Counted from the stretch's first letter, positions 1-9,223 are shown. The stretch is 64,000 nucleotides of DNA from Halalkalibacter nanhaiisediminis (GCF_007830185.1 NZ_VLKZ01000002.1:1-64000), one strand, 5' to 3'. Program-made: numbers and translations. The notes: a model not told the origin generated them from the sequence alone.

Positions 1-174
1 TATGGGAACCGGAAGTTCTGGTGCCGGGGATTCTATGTCGATACAGTAGGCAGAAATAAGAAACAAATACAAGAATATATTAAGAATCAGCTGAGAGAAG
101 ACTACATGGGTGATCAGTTAACATTATTCGAAGAACATGACCCTTTTACTGGTGAGAAAAATAAGAAGAAATAA
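1..174 (+). CDS. IS200/IS605-family transposase TnpA, C-terminal 57 residues (5' end outside window)
   Basis: The open frame runs in from the left edge and stops at 172-174. Its residues match the tail of IS200-type Y1 (HUH) transposases as I recall them: FWCRGFYVDTVGRNK, then IQEYIKNQL, where the tyrosine sits at the position of the catalytic Tyr in the C-terminal helix, then a DPFTG-type end. These enzymes cut single-stranded DNA at hairpin-marked ends. The HUH motif itself would lie left of the window. Whether the whole gene is intact cannot be judged here. Confidence 0.88.
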   Translation, partial: YGNRKFWCRGFYVDTVGRNKKQIQEYIKNQLREDYMGDQLTLFEEHDPFTGEKNKKK

Positions 175-305
175 GGAAATTCTTTAGAATTAGTGAGTGA
201 ATGTGGTGCAGACGGGAAACCCTTTCAGTGGGCCTTTAAGGCCAAGGCCGGTAAGAGAGGCTTTCAGCCGCAGAACAAACCACCAGTTCACACTGGTGGT
301 TTTGA
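1..305 (+). mobile_element. Right part of an IS200/IS605-type insertion sequence
   Basis: After the TnpA stop there is a noncoding tail ending in a perfect 10-bp hairpin (277-286 with 293-302, loop TTCACA) followed by TTGATTA. Subterminal hairpins of this kind mark the right end of IS200/IS605 elements, which lack terminal inverted repeats. A second short palindrome lies at 232-244. The exact cleavage point just after the hairpin is inferred. The left end lies outside the window. Confidence 0.75.
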
Positions 306-331
306 TTAAAAGATAAGAAAGGAAATTCGAT

Positions 332-460
332 GAAGTCTCGCGCAAGCAGCCTAGCCGCTCGAGGTTGCTTCTGCCTGTCAATGGTTGCCCAAAACCTGGC
401 AACACACAGATAGGCCTTCAGCACTTGTCGAGGCTAAACGAGGCGCTTGCGCTTTTCTTC
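332..460 (-). repeat. Dispersed structured repeat, copy 1 (inverted relative to copy 2)
   Basis: The reverse complement of this segment matches 12416-12540 with about 12 mismatches over some 108 aligned positions, counted by eye. It can fold into a long imperfect hairpin: outer arms CGCGCAAGC near 339 and GCTTGCGC near 446, an AGCC/GGCT pair inside, and an apical GTTGCC/GGCAAC hairpin (384-389 with 398-403). It lies only about 30 bp after the IS200-type right end. No protein-coding potential is apparent. The remaining bases of the gene-free stretch 175-541 show nothing else I recognise. Confidence 0.85.
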
Positions 461-541
461 ATTCATGAGATAATAAGGACAAACTATGGAAAAATGATTG
501 GTTTTCAATGATTGATCAGTTGTCAGAGAGGAGCTAGTCAA

Positions 542-1219
542 GTGATTGAAATTGGTTCAACGATTTTTTTAGAGATAAATGATACAAAAGAAGAGAAGGA
601 GAAGATTTTACATTTTCGGTGTCGTTTAGTTGATCGTGATAAAGATATCTTTTTGATTGATTATCCGATTAATCAAGAAACAGATAAACCAAGCTTCTTT
701 TTTGATGGGACCGAATTTCGTGCTTGGTTTATGGGGAAAGACGAAGCGGTATATGCATTTGATACGGAAATTGTCGGTAGAAGAAAAAGCAATATACCGA
801 TGCTTATGTTGAAAGATCCTGGAAAAGAAAGGTATATGAGAATCCAACGTCGTGACTATGTACGAGTAGAGGCTACGGTTGATGCGGCATTACATCCATT
901 GAATCAAGAGTTCTCTCCATTTACTTCTGTTTCAATTGATCTTAGTGGAGGTGGGTGTGCAGTCGTCATTCCTCATGGAAAATCGTTGCCGAAACAAGGG
1001 AAATTGATGATATGGCTTGTTTTGCCAATGCAGACAGGTGATCTCTCTTATGTAAAGGCCGCATGTAAAATCATTCGAGTGTTTAAAAATCGTCCTGGAG
1101 CGAGAGAACGAGTATCGTTGCAGTTTTTAAACATAGAAGAGCATGAGCGTCAAAAAATTATTCGATATTGTTTTGAAAGACAATTGATTCTTCGTCGAAA
1201 GCAGCAGGAATTAATGTAA
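542..1219 (+). CDS. motI: PilZ-domain c-di-GMP receptor (YpfA/MotI-type flagellar brake)
   Basis: A 225-residue cytoplasmic protein starting at GTG 542, chosen because AGAGAGGAG lies 8-16 bases upstream and the first residues IEIG match the family start; an ATG 30 bases earlier has no good ribosome site. The N-terminal half is a YcgR-like beta-barrel domain. The C-terminal PilZ domain shows the c-di-GMP signature, RRDYVR at residues 103-108 and DLSGGG at 133-138. In B. subtilis the orthologue binds c-di-GMP and acts on the flagellar stator. It lies upstream of cmk, as in B. subtilis. Confidence 0.88.
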   Translation: MIEIGSTIFLEINDTKEEKEKILHFRCRLVDRDKDIFLIDYPINQETDKPSFFFDGTEFRAWFMGKDEAVYAFDTEIVGRRKSNIPMLMLKDPGKERYMRIQRRDYVRVEATVDAALHPLNQEFSPFTSVSIDLSGGGCAVVIPHGKSLPKQGKLMIWLVLPMQTGDLSYVKAACKIIRVFKNRPGARERVSLQFLNIEEHERQKIIRYCFERQLILRRKQQELM

Positions 1220-1350
1220 ATATTGGTAGTGAATAGATTGATGATTCTAAACCTTTCGTTAGACCGACATGTTAGAGTATGATAATATGATAATGAGAAC
1301 AATTGTAAACAAATGCGATTGTTTGGATTGTATACGAGGTGTAATTGTAA

Positions 1351-2025
1351 ATGAACAACAAGATGCAAATTGCTATTGATGGACCTGCTGGAGCAGGTAA
1401 GAGTACTGTTGCGAAGTTAGTGGCTGAGAAATTATCGTTTTTGTACATTGATACAGGAGCGATGTACCGGGCGTTGACGTATGCGGCATTGCAGAGAAAA
1501 GTGAACCTTCAAGATGGGAATCTATTAAAAGAATTATTAGATACGATTGTCATTCGACTAGCTCATACACAAAATGGATTCCAAGTTTTCCTTAATGATG
1601 AAGATGTAACAGAGCAAATTAGATCAGCGGATGTCACATCGAATGTTTCACTTGTATCAAGTCATGAGCCTGTACGTCTGGAAATGGTTGAACGTCAGCG
1701 GCAGCTAGCGGAAAATGGACGAACAGTCTTAGATGGTAGAGATATTGGTACATATGTATTGCCAGATGCTGAGGTTAAAATCTTTTTGACTGCGTCAGTG
1801 GATGAACGAGCTAAGCGTAGACATGAGGAGCTGCTAGCAAAGGGTATCGCTTCAGATTTTGATCAATTAAAGAAAGATATCGCCCATCGTGATCAGTTGG
1901 ATTCAACGCGAGCATTTGCGCCTTTAAAAAAAGCGAGTGATGCAGTTGAGATAGATTCAACAACTCTTTCTATTCAAGATGTTGTTCTTGCTATTATTGA
2001 TATCGTAAAGGAGAGAGCAAGATAA
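1351..2025 (+). CDS. cmk: Cytidylate kinase
   Basis: A 224-residue protein that phosphorylates CMP and dCMP with ATP. The P-loop GPAGAGKST is at residues 11-19, followed by the typical IDTGAMYRALTY segment and LDGRDIGT, both signature segments of CMP kinases. Length is normal for the family. The start ATG 1351 has GAGGT ten bases upstream; an in-frame ATG at 1363 is a less likely alternative. One base separates its stop from plsC, so the two are surely cotranscribed. Confidence 0.97.
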   Translation: MNNKMQIAIDGPAGAGKSTVAKLVAEKLSFLYIDTGAMYRALTYAALQRKVNLQDGNLLKELLDTIVIRLAHTQNGFQVFLNDEDVTEQIRSADVTSNVSLVSSHEPVRLEMVERQRQLAENGRTVLDGRDIGTYVLPDAEVKIFLTASVDERAKRRHEELLAKGIASDFDQLKKDIAHRDQLDSTRAFAPLKKASDAVEIDSTTLSIQDVVLAIIDIVKERAR

Positions 2026-2026
2026 C

Positions 2027-2611
2027 ATGGGTATATATCAAATCGGTCAATTTGTCTGTAGAACATTCCTATCTAGCTCTTATAAGGTGGAGATCGTTGG
2101 AGAAGAAAACATTCCAACTGAAGGTGGAGTCATTCTTTGTTGTAACCATATTAGCAATTTTGATCCACCTTTGCTCGGTGCTTATATTAAACGTCCTATT
2201 CATTATATGGCGAAGCAGGAATTATTCGAGAAGCCAATATTGAAATCATTACTTCCGAAATTAGGTGCTTTTCCTGTACGTAGAGGTATGAGTGATAAGC
2301 AGGCATTACGTACAGCGATGAACTATTTGAAAGATGGTCATATGATTGGATTGTTTCCTGAAGGAACAAGAAGTAAAGACGGAGTTCTTGGAAAAGGGTT
2401 AGCAGGAGCTGGTTTTTTTGCCCTCCGTACGGAAGCAACAGTTATTCCTTGTGCGATAATTGGACCATATAAGCGTTCGAAACCATTAAAGCTTGTATAC
2501 GGGAAACCAATTGATTTCTCCCAATTAAGAGAAGAGAAGGCTTCGGCAGATGAAGCAACTGAGTATATTATGAAACATATTGGACTTCTTATGGAGGAAC
2601 ATAAAAACTAA
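2027..2611 (+). CDS. plsC: 1-acyl-sn-glycerol-3-phosphate acyltransferase
   Basis: A 194-residue membrane-associated acyltransferase that converts lysophosphatidate to phosphatidate. The catalytic HX4D motif is HISNFD at residues 41-46 and the substrate motif FPEGTR is at 110-115. It follows cmk directly and precedes the S1-like gene. PlsY and GpsA of the same pathway lie 5 kb downstream, so three steps of phosphatidate synthesis are encoded in this region. Confidence 0.95.
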   Translation: MGIYQIGQFVCRTFLSSSYKVEIVGEENIPTEGGVILCCNHISNFDPPLLGAYIKRPIHYMAKQELFEKPILKSLLPKLGAFPVRRGMSDKQALRTAMNYLKDGHMIGLFPEGTRSKDGVLGKGLAGAGFFALRTEATVIPCAIIGPYKRSKPLKLVYGKPIDFSQLREEKASADEATEYIMKHIGLLMEEHKN

Positions 2612-2708
2612 ACGATGTTGCTAAATTTCTTTCGCAAGAGTGAAAGATGTTTAAAATATTAGTCAGATACCGCGACTAGGCTGCGGAGATTGAAGGAGGC
2701 AAAAGTCA

Positions 2709-3863
2709 ATGGTCGAAGAAATGAACAATGAAGTGACAGAAATGAAGTCCTTTGCTGTAGGTGAAGTTGTGACAGGCAAGGTGACAAAAGTCGAAGATAA
2801 ACAAGCGTTTGTTGATGTCGGTTTTAAAGTGGATGGCATTGTTCCAATTAGTGAACTATCTAGTTTACATGTGGAAAAGGTAAGTGATGTTCTTTCAGTT
2901 GACGATGAGCTTGAGTTTAAGGTTCTTAAAGTAGAGGACGATGAGCTTATCCTTTCAAAGCGTGCGGTGCAAGCAGAGAAAGCATGGGATGATCTTGAGC
3001 AAGCTTTTGAGTCTGGTCGCATCATTGAAACAGTAGTAGCAGATGTGGTCAAAGGTGGATTAGTAGTCGATTTAGGTGTACGCGGATTCATTCCAGCATC
3101 ACTTGTTGAACGTCATTTTGTAGAAGATTTTTCTGATTACAAAGGTCGTACAGTCCGCTTGAAGGTTGCTGAAATCGATCGAGAAAATAACAAGTTGATT
3201 TTATCTCAACGTGCTGTTTTAGACGAAGAAGTTAACTTGAAAAAGAAAGATGTTCTTCAATCATTAAAATCAGGTGATATTGTTGAAGGGAAGGTTCAGC
3301 GTTTAACAGATTTCGGTGCTTTCGTTGATGTAGGTGGGGTTGATGGCCTTGTCCATATTTCCCAACTTGCTCACCATCGTGTAGATAAGCCATCTGATGT
3401 GGTTAAAGAAGGTGACGTTGTCAACGTAAAAGTGCTCTCTGTTGATGCAGATAGCGAACGAATTTCTTTATCAATTAAAGAAACATTACCTGGACCTTGG
3501 GAAGAATTTTCTGGGCAGGTTTCAGTTGGAGATGTATTAGAAGGAACGGTTCGCCGTCTAGTTTCATTCGGTGCTTTTGTTGAAGTCGCACCAGGTGTTG
3601 AAGGCTTAGTACACATTTCTCAAATTGCGAATCGCCATATTGGGACACCTTCAGAAGTTTTATCAGAGGGTGAAAAGGTTGAAGTGAAAGTTCTTGATGT
3701 AAATATTGAAGAGAAGCGTATTTCCTTAAGTATTCGTGAGTTACTTGAAGATGATAATGGAGAAAGTGATTATCAGGCATATGAATCGTCAAAAGACGAT
3801 GAGCCAAGTGGATTCTCGCTTGGTGACATGATTGGGGATCAATTAAAGAAATATAAAAATTAG
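2709..3863 (+). CDS. ypfD: Ribosomal protein S1 homologue with four S1 RNA-binding domains
   Basis: A 384-residue protein with four consecutive S1 (OB-fold) domains, beginning roughly at residues 15, 100, 185 and 270. The repeated pattern G-x-V-x-x-(L/V)-x-x-F-G-A-F-V-(D/E)-V is clearest in the third and fourth. It ends in an acidic, low-complexity tail. This is the Firmicute short form, lacking the ribosome-docking N-terminal domains of E. coli S1. The start ATG 2709 has GAAGGAGG upstream. The 97-base gap after plsC holds a weak hairpin and no clear terminator. Confidence 0.93.
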   Translation: MVEEMNNEVTEMKSFAVGEVVTGKVTKVEDKQAFVDVGFKVDGIVPISELSSLHVEKVSDVLSVDDELEFKVLKVEDDELILSKRAVQAEKAWDDLEQAFESGRIIETVVADVVKGGLVVDLGVRGFIPASLVERHFVEDFSDYKGRTVRLKVAEIDRENNKLILSQRAVLDEEVNLKKKDVLQSLKSGDIVEGKVQRLTDFGAFVDVGGVDGLVHISQLAHHRVDKPSDVVKEGDVVNVKVLSVDADSERISLSIKETLPGPWEEFSGQVSVGDVLEGTVRRLVSFGAFVEVAPGVEGLVHISQIANRHIGTPSEVLSEGEKVEVKVLDVNIEEKRISLSIRELLEDDNGESDYQAYESSKDDEPSGFSLGDMIGDQLKKYKN

Positions 3864-3876
3864 TAATAGGTGATAA

Positions 3877-4932
3877 ATGGTGAGCAGAGCAGCTAGGAAA
3901 CTGGATCATATTAATCATGCTCTTTTAACGGGACAAGAGCGTACTCATGGATTTCAGGATGTTAAGTTTATTCATAATAGTATCCCTGAAACGAATGTGG
4001 ATTCAATCTCTCTCACATCGCAAATCGGCGAACTTACTTTAAGTTCGCCGATTTTTATCAATGCGATGACTGGTGGAGGCGGAATTCAAACAGAGAAAAT
4101 AAACCGTGAGCTTGCAGAAGTGGCACAAGAGACTGGTGTTGGCATGGCGGTTGGTTCACAAATGGCTGCACTAAAAGAAAGTGAACAGCTATCAAGCTAT
4201 CAAGTTGTTCGAAAAGCCCATCCAAATGGCATCATCTTTGCTAATCTTGGTAGTGAGGCAACAGTTGATCAAGCGAAAAAAGCGGTGGACATGATTGAAG
4301 CAAATGCCCTGCAAATTCACGTGAACGTCATTCAAGAGCTGGTCATGCCAGAAGGTGATCGTGATTTTACTGGAACATGCAATCGAATCGAAGCAATTGT
4401 AAAAGAGTTAGAGGTTCCTGTCGTTGTAAAAGAAGTAGGCTATGGGATGAGTGCAAGAACAGTTGAGATACTCGGATCTCTTGGCGTTTCGATTGTGGAT
4501 ATTGGTGGTTTTGGTGGAACCAATTTTTCAAAAATTGAAAATGAACGCAGGCATCGTCGTCTCGATTTTTTCGATGATTGGGGGATTACAACGACATGCT
4601 CGATTTTGGAAGCTAGCGAAGCGAACGCAGATGTAGATATCATTGCTTCTGGTGGCATGCAATCAGCGCTCGATTTAGCCAAGGCAATTGCGATGGGAGC
4701 ATCAGCAGGTGGATTTGCAGGGTATTTCTTAAAACAAATGATTGACCATGGCCAAGAAGGTCTTATTGAAGAAATCAAAGCGATTCAAACAGATTTACGG
4801 TATATCATGACCGCATTACAATCAAATACGGTACTAGCATTACGCGAAGTGCCTCTCGTTATTTCTGGAGAAACATACCATTGGGCAAGTCAACGAGGTT
4901 TTGATGTTTCAAAACTCAGTCAACGCTTTTAA
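3877..4932 (+). CDS. fni: Isopentenyl-diphosphate delta-isomerase, type 2 (FMN-dependent)
   Basis: A 351-residue TIM-barrel flavoprotein interconverting IPP and DMAPP. Seen: N-terminal [10 protein letters not shown], the glycine-rich [23 protein letters not shown], and the conserved C-terminal GGFAGYF-type FMN phosphate segment. Length is typical. The start ATG 3877 follows AGGTGAT. It provides precursors for the heptaprenyl synthase encoded at hepS/hepT. A terminator follows. Confidence 0.96.
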   Translation: MVSRAARKLDHINHALLTGQERTHGFQDVKFIHNSIPETNVDSISLTSQIGELTLSSPIFINAMTGGGGIQTEKINRELAEVAQETGVGMAVGSQMAALKESEQLSSYQVVRKAHPNGIIFANLGSEATVDQAKKAVDMIEANALQIHVNVIQELVMPEGDRDFTGTCNRIEAIVKELEVPVVVKEVGYGMSARTVEILGSLGVSIVDIGGFGGTNFSKIENERRHRRLDFFDDWGITTTCSILEASEANADVDIIASGGMQSALDLAKAIAMGASAGGFAGYFLKQMIDHGQEGLIEEIKAIQTDLRYIMTALQSNTVLALREVPLVISGETYHWASQRGFDVSKLSQRF

Positions 4933-4949
4933 TTTATAAGAATGTTAAT

Positions 4950-4990
4950 AAGTAGGCTAACTTTTTTATAAAGTCAGCCTACTTTATTAT
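4950..4990. terminator. Bidirectional terminator between fni and ypzI
   Basis: A nine-base stem AAGTAGGCT (4950-4958) pairs with AGCCTACTT (4976-4984) around a T-rich loop. It sits between the convergent genes fni and ypzI and can serve both. The U-tract is weak on the plus side. Confidence 0.7.
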
Positions 4991-4999
4991 GTTTTTGAT

Positions 5000-5134
5000 T
5001 TATGGCTTTTGTTGCCGTCTTGCTTCCTCAGAGGATTGGAGCTTTGCCGATCCTCCGTACTCTAAACTTTGATCTCGATCAGATTCAACTCTCCTTGAGT
5101 GCTTTAACTTTTTTTCTTGTCGATCCTTTCCCAC
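5000..5134 (-). CDS. ypzI: YpzI family small protein
   Basis: A 44-residue, highly charged protein on the minus strand. It starts at GTG (5134-5132), with a near-perfect AAAGGAGGATGATATA ribosome site just upstream. Residues GKDRQEKKLK and VESDRDQSLEY match the YpzI family, a small conserved Bacillus protein of unknown function, in the same place near fni and yphA. There is no membrane segment. It is convergent with fni and divergent from yphA. Confidence 0.88.
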   Translation of the reverse strand: MGKDRQEKKLKHSRRVESDRDQSLEYGGSAKLQSSEEARRQQKP

Positions 5135-5273
5135 TATATCATCCTCCTTTAGGTTATTAGCTTTTTTTGCTCCCACTTACTTTCATTTTTAGTATTCCAT
5201 TAGTAAGAGACTATATGTATGAAAGGATTAAAATTGTGTTCCTTCGTCGATACTGATGATGGAGGTGAATGGT

Positions 5274-5885
5274 TTGGATGGTATGTTTATTTATTGGTTT
5301 GGTTGGGGGATGTGGATTGTTATTAGCTTTTTTTGGGGGAAAACAAAACAACGCTTATGTTATGCGATTGCGATACTTGTCTTTCTTTCTCTTCTACCAT
5401 ATAAAATAGAATTTTCTACGATATCGATTTCAATTGTTTTTTTGGCATTATCATTCTATTTATGTTGGTGCATAAGGCGATATTCTAATTTGAAGTTATT
5501 GTATTTTTTATTCGCATCGTGGACGATAGGAGCTGCCTATAGTGCTTTTCATTTGGTGCTGATCATTGATCCTGTTATTCAGTTATTCGATGCAAGGTGG
5601 ATGAGTGCTTGTATCGTTTCTGTTTTAGCTTTTATTTTAGGTACTCAATTAAGGAATCGCTTCGTTTTAGTTTTATTTGGTCTCGTTCAAGGTGATTATG
5701 TGCTCAGTTTGGCCATTAAGCGTCTTTTACACTTGCAGTATGAAATCGGTAGCTTGTCTTTCTTTGATACGATGTCGATTGTTGCCCTTTTCTTTGGAGT
5801 GGTGTGGCTAATGCATTATGTAAGTTATTGGATAAGTAAGGCAATGCCTAATAGAGATACGATTCCTTTTAAACAAAGCTCATAG
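5274..5885 (+). CDS. yphA: YphA-like integral membrane protein
   Basis: About 203 residues, nearly all hydrophobic, with roughly six membrane helices. Position between ypzI/fni and der and the FYWF/W-rich N-terminus match YphA of B. subtilis, whose function is unknown. I place the start at TTG 5274, seven bases after GGAGGTG (5261-5267). The ATGs at 5256 and 5259 precede or overlap that site, and ATG 5283 is a second option. The 209 bases after it hold a small CCTACA/TGTAGG hairpin (near 6050) and no evident gene. Confidence 0.7.
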   Translation: MDGMFIYWFGWGMWIVISFFWGKTKQRLCYAIAILVFLSLLPYKIEFSTISISIVFLALSFYLCWCIRRYSNLKLLYFLFASWTIGAAYSAFHLVLIIDPVIQLFDARWMSACIVSVLAFILGTQLRNRFVLVLFGLVQGDYVLSLAIKRLLHLQYEIGSLSFFDTMSIVALFFGVVWLMHYVSYWISKAMPNRDTIPFKQSS

Positions 5886-6094
5886 GCAAGGTGTAGAGTA
5901 CAAGAGTCGGTTCAATCTAAGAGAAGTAGTCGACAAGATTAGATAAATCAAGTAATATGAATAAGTTACAGTAAAAGAGGATATTTTTCTCTTTACCAGA
6001 GATCATTCAAAGCATGTTGTTAGATGATAGGAAAACGTTTCAGCGAAGCACCTACATTTGTAGGCGCAAATTTACATAGAAAGGTTGTGACGCT

Positions 6095-7408
6095 ATGACA
6101 AAGCCAGTAGTTGCCATAGTCGGACGTCCGAATGTTGGGAAGTCAACGATTTTTAATCGAATTGTAGGAGAAAGAGTTGCCATTGTAGAAGATATGCCAG
6201 GAGTAACGAGAGATCGTTTATATGGTAAAGGAGAATGGTTAAACCGTGATTTTAATTTAATTGATACAGGTGGGATCGAGCTAGGAGATGAACCGCTTTT
6301 AGTACAAATGCGCGAGCAAGCAGAACTTGCAATCAAAGAAGCAGACGTAATCATTTTTATTGTGAACGGTCGTGAAGGCATTACCGCAGCGGATCAAGAA
6401 GTAGGAAAGCTATTATTCCGTTCAGATAAGCCAGTTGTACTTGGTGTTAATAAAGTAGATAATCCTGAAATGCAGGAACAACTTTATGAATTTTATTCAT
6501 TAGGAATAGGAGAACCGTATCCAATTTCTGGTTCTCATGGCCTTGGACTCGGAGATATGTTGGATGAAGTGATTAAGCATTTTCCTGAAGACGTTGAAGA
6601 TCCGTATGATGAAGACACAATTCGCATATCATTAATTGGACGTCCGAATGTTGGTAAATCCTCGCTCGTTAATGCGATGCTAGGAGAAGAGCGAGTCATT
6701 GTTAGTAACATTCCAGGAACGACTCGTGATGCGATAGATACAGCATTTACTCGTGATGATCAAGATTTTGTTCTCATTGATACAGCAGGTATGCGTAAGC
6801 GTGGAAAAGTGTATGAAAGCACCGAGAAATATAGTGTGCTTCGTTCTCTTAAGGCGATTGAACGTTCAAATGTTGTTCTTGTTGTGATTAATGCGGAAGA
6901 GGGACTTATTGAACAAGATAAGAAAATTGCTGGATATGCTCATGAAGCTGGTCGCGCGGTCATCCTTGTTGTGAATAAATGGGACGCGATTGAAAAAGAT
7001 GATAAAACGATGCAAAACTTTGAACAAAAGTTACGTGATGAGTTCTTATTTCTAAGCTACGCGCCGATTCTATTTGTCTCAGCGAAAACGAAGCAACGCT
7101 TACAGCATGTGTTACCAATGGTGAAAAAAGTTTCGGAAAATCATCATTTACGTGTGCCGACAAATGTATTAAATGATTTGATTATGGATGCAGTGGCGAT
7201 GAATCCAACGCCGACAGATAAGGGTAAGCGTCTTCGAATTAACTATGTGACACAAGTAGCAGTTGAGCCACCAACTTTTGTCTTTTTCGTCAATGAACCT
7301 GAATTAATGCATTTTTCTTATCAACGATTCTTAGAAAATCGCTTGCGAGCTACCTTTGATTTTGAAGGTACACCGATTAAAATCATTGCTAGAAAGAAAA
7401 ATGATTAA
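6095..7408 (+). CDS. der: Ribosome-assembly GTPase Der (EngA)
   Basis: A 437-residue protein with two tandem GTPase domains and a KH-like C-terminal domain. The two P-loops read GRPNVGKST (near residue 10) and GRPNVGKSS (near 183). Each domain has its own DT(A/G)G box and an NKxD motif (NKVD, NKWD). It acts in 50S subunit maturation and is essential in B. subtilis. It is followed 14 bases later by plsY. Confidence 0.97.
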   Translation: MTKPVVAIVGRPNVGKSTIFNRIVGERVAIVEDMPGVTRDRLYGKGEWLNRDFNLIDTGGIELGDEPLLVQMREQAELAIKEADVIIFIVNGREGITAADQEVGKLLFRSDKPVVLGVNKVDNPEMQEQLYEFYSLGIGEPYPISGSHGLGLGDMLDEVIKHFPEDVEDPYDEDTIRISLIGRPNVGKSSLVNAMLGEERVIVSNIPGTTRDAIDTAFTRDDQDFVLIDTAGMRKRGKVYESTEKYSVLRSLKAIERSNVVLVVINAEEGLIEQDKKIAGYAHEAGRAVILVVNKWDAIEKDDKTMQNFEQKLRDEFLFLSYAPILFVSAKTKQRLQHVLPMVKKVSENHHLRVPTNVLNDLIMDAVAMNPTPTDKGKRLRINYVTQVAVEPPTFVFFVNEPELMHFSYQRFLENRLRATFDFEGTPIKIIARKKND

Positions 7409-7422
7409 AGGGAGAGAGTGAG

Positions 7423-8052
7423 ATGGGGGAAGGAATGCTGTTCATTGCACTCATTTTTACCATTATAATTGGCTATTTACTTGGATCGATTAGTTTTAGC
7501 TATATCATTGCAAAGAAAATCAAAAAAGTTGATATTCGTCAGCATGGTAGTGGAAATGCTGGTGCGACTAATACACTTCGGGTACTTGGAGTAGGGCCAG
7601 CTATCGCTGTGCTTGCTCTTGACATTTTAAAGGGGATCGCTTCTGTATGGATCGGTGTATTATTTGCGGCAGATAATACCGGGTTATTTCCTGCACTTGC
7701 CGGCTTTGCTGCGATATTAGGGCATAACTGGCCTGTGTATTATGGTTTTCGTGGTGGGAAAGGTGTTGCGACAACGATTGGTGTATTAGCGACCTTAGTT
7801 TTCTTCCCAGCCCTTTTTGCGGGTATTATTGCTATTATTAGTATTATTTTAACTCGTTATGTTTCATTAGGTTCTTTATTATTTACTTTACTAACGGTAG
7901 TATTTACATTTTTCCTCGTGGATCAATTTGGTTATCCGTTTATCTACGTTTACTTAACGTTCATTGTTGCTTGTTTATCTTTTTGGAAGCATCGGGCCAA
8001 TCTTACCCGTTTGTTCAATGGTACAGAAAGTAAGATTGGAAAGAAAGCATAA
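7423..8052 (+). CDS. plsY: Acyl-phosphate:glycerol-3-phosphate acyltransferase
   Basis: A 209-residue membrane protein with about five helices that makes lysophosphatidate from acyl-phosphate. The family motifs are visible: GSISFSYI, then SGNAGATNTLRVLG (glycerol-phosphate binding) and GFRGGKGVATT. The start ATG 7423 follows GGGAGAG; a second ATG at 7435 is possible. It lies between der and gpsA, whose product supplies its substrate. Confidence 0.95.
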   Translation: MGEGMLFIALIFTIIIGYLLGSISFSYIIAKKIKKVDIRQHGSGNAGATNTLRVLGVGPAIAVLALDILKGIASVWIGVLFAADNTGLFPALAGFAAILGHNWPVYYGFRGGKGVATTIGVLATLVFFPALFAGIIAIISIILTRYVSLGSLLFTLLTVVFTFFLVDQFGYPFIYVYLTFIVACLSFWKHRANLTRLFNGTESKIGKKA

Positions 8053-8084
8053 TAAGCCCATTCCGTTAGAAAGGAGTGACTCTT

Positions 8085-9134
8085 TTGAGTAAAATTGCTG
8101 TAATAGGAGCTGGAAGCTGGGGAACTGCTTTGGCGATGGTATTAGCTGATAATGGCCATCAAGTTCATTTATGGGCAAGGCGTAAGGAACAAATTGAAGA
8201 AATAAATGACTCTCATACAAACTCTCAATATTTACCTGGCGTCGTGCTGCCAGAATCGATTGTTGGCTGTCACGATATGAAGGCCGCAGTGAGTGATGCA
8301 GAGACGATTCTTCTCGTTGTACCGACAAAGGCGGTCCGTGAAACGGTCAAGCAATTAATAAATGTGATTTCACAGCCTGTGACGATTATCCATGCTAGTA
8401 AAGGAATTGAACCTGGAACTCATAAACGGATTTCAGAAATGATCGAAGAAGAATTTAACGGCGCTCATTCTTTGCGTAACGTGGTCGTTTTATCTGGACC
8501 AAGTCATGCGGAAGAGGTTAGCCTTAGACAGCCAACTACTGTTACAGTTTCTTCCAAAAGTCATCATGCGTCTGAATTAGCACAGGATTTGTTTATGAAT
8601 CAACATTTTCGTGTCTATACGAATGCGGATTTGGTCGGAGTTGAAATTGGTGGGGCACTAAAAAATATTATCGCACTTGTGTGTGGCTTAACAAATGGTC
8701 TTGGCATGAGAGATAATACAAAAGCAGCAATTATGACGAGGGGTCTGGCAGAGATTGCACGTCTCGGTGTTAAACTCGGTGCTAATCCTCTCACATTTGC
8801 TGGCCTATCAGGTTTAGGTGATTTAATTGTCACTTGTACGAGTATCCATTCACGAAACTTTCGCGCGGGTCAGATGATCGGACAAGGAAAATCACTTGAT
8901 GAAGTGCTTGAATCAATGGGAATGGTAGTCGAAGGAATCCGTACAACAAAAGCAGCTCATGAGCTTGCGACAAAACTGAATGTCGATATGCCAATAACGG
9001 CCTCCCTTCATGCTGTATTATTTGCTGGCTTGCATCCTAAAGAAGCAACAGAAGAGCTTATGGGTCGAGTAAAAAAGCATGAAGTCGAACAACTTTCATC
9101 TGATTTATTAGGCGGAAGCAATATAAGCAACTAA
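8085..9134 (+). CDS. gpsA: Glycerol-3-phosphate dehydrogenase [NAD(P)+]
   Basis: 349 residues. It reduces dihydroxyacetone phosphate to sn-glycerol-3-phosphate for phospholipids. The nucleotide-binding GAGSWGTA is at residues 8-15. The conserved GGALKNIIAL region contains the catalytic lysine, followed by the TRGLAEI and GLSGLGDLIVTC segments. I chose TTG 8085 because AAGGAG (8071-8076) lies eight bases before it; the GTG at 8076 overlaps that site. Confidence 0.96.
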   Translation: MSKIAVIGAGSWGTALAMVLADNGHQVHLWARRKEQIEEINDSHTNSQYLPGVVLPESIVGCHDMKAAVSDAETILLVVPTKAVRETVKQLINVISQPVTIIHASKGIEPGTHKRISEMIEEEFNGAHSLRNVVVLSGPSHAEEVSLRQPTTVTVSSKSHHASELAQDLFMNQHFRVYTNADLVGVEIGGALKNIIALVCGLTNGLGMRDNTKAAIMTRGLAEIARLGVKLGANPLTFAGLSGLGDLIVTCTSIHSRNFRAGQMIGQGKSLDEVLESMGMVVEGIRTTKAAHELATKLNVDMPITASLHAVLFAGLHPKEATEELMGRVKKHEVEQLSSDLLGGSNISN

Positions 9135-9164
9135 TCGGTTGTATAGACGATGGATGAAGCATGC

Positions 9165-9192
9165 ACCTTCTTCATTTTCACAGCATACGATA
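9165..9192 (+). promoter_or_regulatory. SigK-type (late mother-cell) promoter for the spoVIF-like gene
   Basis: AC at 9165-9166, a 17-base spacer and CATACGATA at 9184-9192 fit the SigK pattern AC-N16/17-CATAnnnTA. It lies 32 bases before the start codon of a late sporulation gene, which is the expected regulon. Confidence 0.6.
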
Positions 9193-9223
9193 TGGTGAAA
9201 TGACGAATGAGGGAGGGTGAATT

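Noticed and set aside
2663-3091. Minus-strand open frames opposite ypfD and other genes
   Set aside because: They lack ribosome sites, are rich in Ser/Thr or Leu from antisense codon bias, and lie opposite clearly conserved genes.
5886-6094. GGAAAACGTTTCAG upstream of der as a cre site
   Set aside because: Only about ten of fourteen consensus positions fit and the conserved CA end is missing.
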